DNA of 64,000 nucleotides from Verrucomicrobia bacterium ADurb.Bin006 (GTDB lineage: Bacteria > Verrucomicrobiota > Verrucomicrobiia > Limisphaerales > J093): NCBI GenBank assembly GCA_002071485.1, contig MWFF01000061.1:1-64000 (forward strand). Direction: 5' to 3'. The stretch's first letter is position 1. Each line of letters starts with the position of its first letter. The notes under the pieces are model-generated. The model searched no databases. It was not told the origin of the DNA and worked only from the letters and a program-made list of their open reading frames with translations. Both the position numbers and the translations under genes were made by a program. Positions 61,794 to 64,000 of this stretch are shown here, piece after piece.

Positions 61794-64000
61794 TCATTTC
61801 TTGCGCCGGTCATTTGACCTCTGATTCAGCTTCTCGTAGTCCGCTTTCCATTCATCCTCCATGTCGCGGATGCCGGGCATGTTTTCGCGGGCATGATCGA
61901 CGGCCTGGGCGGCGTCTCGCGGGCTGGGAAGAACGGTGGGGCGGATCAGGACGAGCAGTTCGGAGCGTTTGGCCTCTTTGGATGTGCTTCGGAAAAGGCC
62001 GCCAATTCCGGGGATGTCTTTGAGGATCGGGACGCCGGACTTGGATTTGCTCTTCGAGGCGCGGATATAGCCGCCGAGGATGATGGTATCGCCGTCCTGG
62101 ACCGACACGGTGGCCGAGGCGGACCGGTGGGTGGTATTGGGCATCTTGCCCACGTTGGCGATCTCGGTGTAACCGGTGATCTCCTCGATATTCTGATTGA
62201 TCTCCATGACGACCAGTCCGTCGGGTGTGATGTAGGGTGTGACATCGAGGTAGGTCTGCACATCGAGTTGCTGCAACTGCGCGCTGGGGCCGTAGCCGTA
62301 GCCGCCGTAGCCGCCGTAGTAGGTGCTGGTCACGTAGGGCACCGACTCGCCCACGGTGAAGTTGGCCGGGGTGGCGTGGCTGGTTTGGACGCGCGGCGTG
62401 GCGAGAATCTCGCCCTTTCCGTTCGAGGCCAGGGCCTTCACGGCGACGTCGAGATCACTGCTGTACTTGCCGAAGTAACTGAAACCGCCCGGCAGCCCGC
62501 TGCCGTCCATGATGTTGGTGATGGCAGCGAGGAACGACGGGCTGTTTTTCGCGGCGGCGATGGATGTGAGATTGCCCGTCTGCTGCTGCCGCATGAAGGT
62601 CGAGACGCCAAACTCGAAATTGTCGTTGAGCTGAACGTCCATGATAATAGCCTCGATCAGTACCTGGGCAAGGAGGCGGTCGACCTTCTCGACAATGTTG
62701 GTGATCATCTTCATGTCGTCCTTGGTCGCATAGACGATCAGCGAGTTCGATCGCTCGTCGGGGATGATCTTGGCGTCCACAACCAACTGGCCTTCGCCCA
62801 TTGCGGACATCCGGCTGACCAGGCCCTGCAGGCGCTGGTTGAAAGTGCTGGCGGCGCCCGCCTGCCCGAGCTGCCCGGCCTGCCCGACCTGAGCCTGCGT
62901 CTGGTATTGGCCTGTCTGGCGCTGGGATCCGGTGATGTTTGTCTGGCGGAAATTCGAACGAAACTGGCTGCCGCCGCGCGCGCCTGTGGTCCCGCGTCGT
63001 GTGCTGAGCGTGCCGGTCCCGCCCGCGCCCATGCCGACGGATGCGCCCCCTCCTCCGATCACGCTGCTCATGGTCGAGTATATCTCCTCGACTTTGCCGT
63101 ACTTGATTGGGATGACTTCGAGCCTGTAATCGCTTTCGACCTTGACGTCGACCTTCTCGATGATCTCCATCATCCGCTTGATGTTGGGAGGATAGTCGCG
63201 GAGAACGAGCGTCATCGTGCTGTCGATCGGCACCACGCCACCCTGAATCTTGCCGAATGTTTGAATGACCTGCGCCACTTCGGACGGCAATGCATTGGTA
63301 ACCTGAACAATCTTGGTCACGAATTGGCCGAGTTCGGCCAGATTCTTGGCCTCCTCCTTCGAGAAGGCCGCGCCTTCGGTCAACGCCTGCTGCGTCGGAA
63401 CGGCGCTGACAAACTTGTCCCCCACATCGATCATGGTGATGCCATTGAGCGCCAGCACGCTCTCGAGGGCCTGGATCGCCTCTTCCCGGCTGAGTTCCTG
63501 CTGGTTCTTCAGAGTCACCGAGGTGGCGGGAAGTGTTGTCGGCCGCAACACGGTGCGCCCGGTCAACTCCGCGTAGACGCTCAGGACCTGCTCGATCGGG
63601 GCCACTTGCAGATTGATGACTTTTTCCGGGATCATCGACGAACCCGCTAAACCCGCCAGGTTCGTCGTGGTCGGAGTGATCATGGCCGCCATCGGCACGC
63701 CGGCAACGCTGGGATCGCTACCCCGCGGCGCCGCGGGCTGTGCGGAGGCGCCGCCGGGAGTCGGGATTGTTCCGGCCGGCAAGGCGGTGGCCGCCGCGGG
63801 ACCAACAACCCGTGGTGTGCCCGGAAGGCCCCCAGGCCGTGCGGGAATCGCCGTTGCGCCACCCCCCGCCCCCGATTCCGATGTCACCGTCACCGTTCCG
63901 CCGGGAGTCTGGGATGAAGCGGCCGGCGTGGGCGCTGGAGTCGGCGGGAGCGGGACTGTTCTTGGCAGTTCCCGCCGGGGTGGCGGTGTCACGGGCAGCG
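61794..64000 (-). CDS. gspD: Type II secretion / type IV pilus secretin (GspD-like), 5' end cut by the window
   Basis: At least 735 residues; the frame is still open at base 64000 and no signal peptide is seen, so the N-terminus lies beyond the window. A Pro/Ala/Thr/Gly-rich stretch is followed by N-domains: VINLQVAPIEQVLSVYAELTG (N0-like), KIVQVTNALPSEVAQVIQTF (N1) and VIPIKYGKVEEIYSTMSSVIG (N2). The last is interrupted by a Gly/Arg/Gln-rich insertion (about 330-390). The secretin domain has EILATPRVQTSHATPANFTVG, LDVTPYITPDGLVVMEI, VQDGDTIILGGYIRASKSKS and VPILKDIPGIGGLF. The outer-membrane gate pairs logically with pseudopilins like the one at 53645. Confidence 0.92.
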   Translation of the reverse strand, partial: LPVTPPPRRELPRTVPLPPTPAPTPAASSQTPGGTVTVTSESGAGGGATAIPARPGGLPGTPRVVGPAAATALPAGTIPTPGGASAQPAAPRGSDPSVAGVPMAAMITPTTTNLAGLAGSSMIPEKVINLQVAPIEQVLSVYAELTGRTVLRPTTLPATSVTLKNQQELSREEAIQALESVLALNGITMIDVGDKFVSAVPTQQALTEGAAFSKEEAKNLAELGQFVTKIVQVTNALPSEVAQVIQTFGKIQGGVVPIDSTMTLVLRDYPPNIKRMMEIIEKVDVKVESDYRLEVIPIKYGKVEEIYSTMSSVIGGGGASVGMGAGGTGTLSTRRGTTGARGGSQFRSNFRQTNITGSQRQTGQYQTQAQVGQAGQLGQAGAASTFNQRLQGLVSRMSAMGEGQLVVDAKIIPDERSNSLIVYATKDDMKMITNIVEKVDRLLAQVLIEAIIMDVQLNDNFEFGVSTFMRQQQTGNLTSIAAAKNSPSFLAAITNIMDGSGLPGGFSYFGKYSSDLDVAVKALASNGKGEILATPRVQTSHATPANFTVGESVPYVTSTYYGGYGGYGYGPSAQLQQLDVQTYLDVTPYITPDGLVVMEINQNIEEITGYTEIANVGKMPNTTHRSASATVSVQDGDTIILGGYIRASKSKSKSGVPILKDIPGIGGLFRSTSKEAKRSELLVLIRPTVLPSPRDAAQAVDHARENMPGIRDMEDEWKADYEKLNQRSNDRRKK

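Overview
The window is high-GC DNA carrying about 50 genes, most of them chromosomal housekeeping genes mixed with carbohydrate, envelope and accessory genes. It looks like a Verrucomicrobiota chromosome, probably from an environmental strain or metagenome bin. The evidence is a prepilin-type protein ending in an H-X9-DG motif, a 1348-residue secreted LamG/Ig-repeat protein with a phylum-typical C-terminal end, a large SSS-family sugar symporter next to a mutarotase, a GH9 glycanase, a TM-anchored GrpE-like protein, and a very high density of short palindromic repeats between genes. The taxonomic call is inference; no rRNA gene is present.

Layout. 1-9 kb: a small membrane-anchored protein, aroB, a conserved hypothetical, corA, an orphan PAS histidine kinase bracketed by inverted 71-bp repeats, then a tight queE / class-III aminotransferase / rsmA group. 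9-14.5 kb: gyrB-gyrA. 15-16 kb: a VapBC-type toxin-antitoxin pair. 16-20 kb (minus): an operon of a GrpE-HAD fusion, a deoxyhypusine-synthase-like protein and a PfkB sugar kinase. 20-26 kb (minus): a MacA/MacB-like efflux system and a YIP1 membrane protein. 26-34 kb: an alpha/beta hydrolase, a tyrosine recombinase with holA, a bifunctional nuclease, a GH9 glycanase and a DUF1573-dihaem cytochrome. 35-40 kb: isochorismatase, mutarotase, small membrane protein, SSS symporter, argF. 40-46 kb: the classical rpmH-rnpA-yidD-yidC-jag cluster continuing into tlyA, nadK and a LacI regulator; dnaA is not in the window. 47-53 kb: panB, recF, serS-glgA and a MamK-like actin. 53-64 kb: prepilin-type protein, giant LamG/Ig protein, POT transporter, DUF72 protein, and a GspD secretin cut by the right edge.

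The most distinctive feature is the intergenic repeat landscape. At least four families of short interspersed repeats can be aligned by eye. Family A is 67-69 bp long and mostly TA-flanked. Family D is 71 bp, occurs in inverted copies around the histidine kinase, and is also TA-flanked. Family B is about 290 bp with about 35-bp terminal inverted repeats. Family E is about 205 bp with about 20-bp terminal inverted repeats and a hairpin showing a compensatory base change. In eight genes the stop codon is TAG, and it is formed by a flanking TA plus the first G of a repeat; only three other TAG stops occur in the window. This suggests that TA-targeting miniature elements settle in stop codons and become the 3' ends of genes.

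Functionally the window joins information processing (gyrase, recF, holA, RNase P protein, serS, rsmA, tlyA), envelope biogenesis and export (yidC/yidD, MacAB-like export, GspD and pseudopilin), and polysaccharide use (GH9, esterase-like hydrolase, mutarotase plus symporter, glgA, a rhamnosidase remnant). All assignments rest on motif recognition by eye, without database searches.
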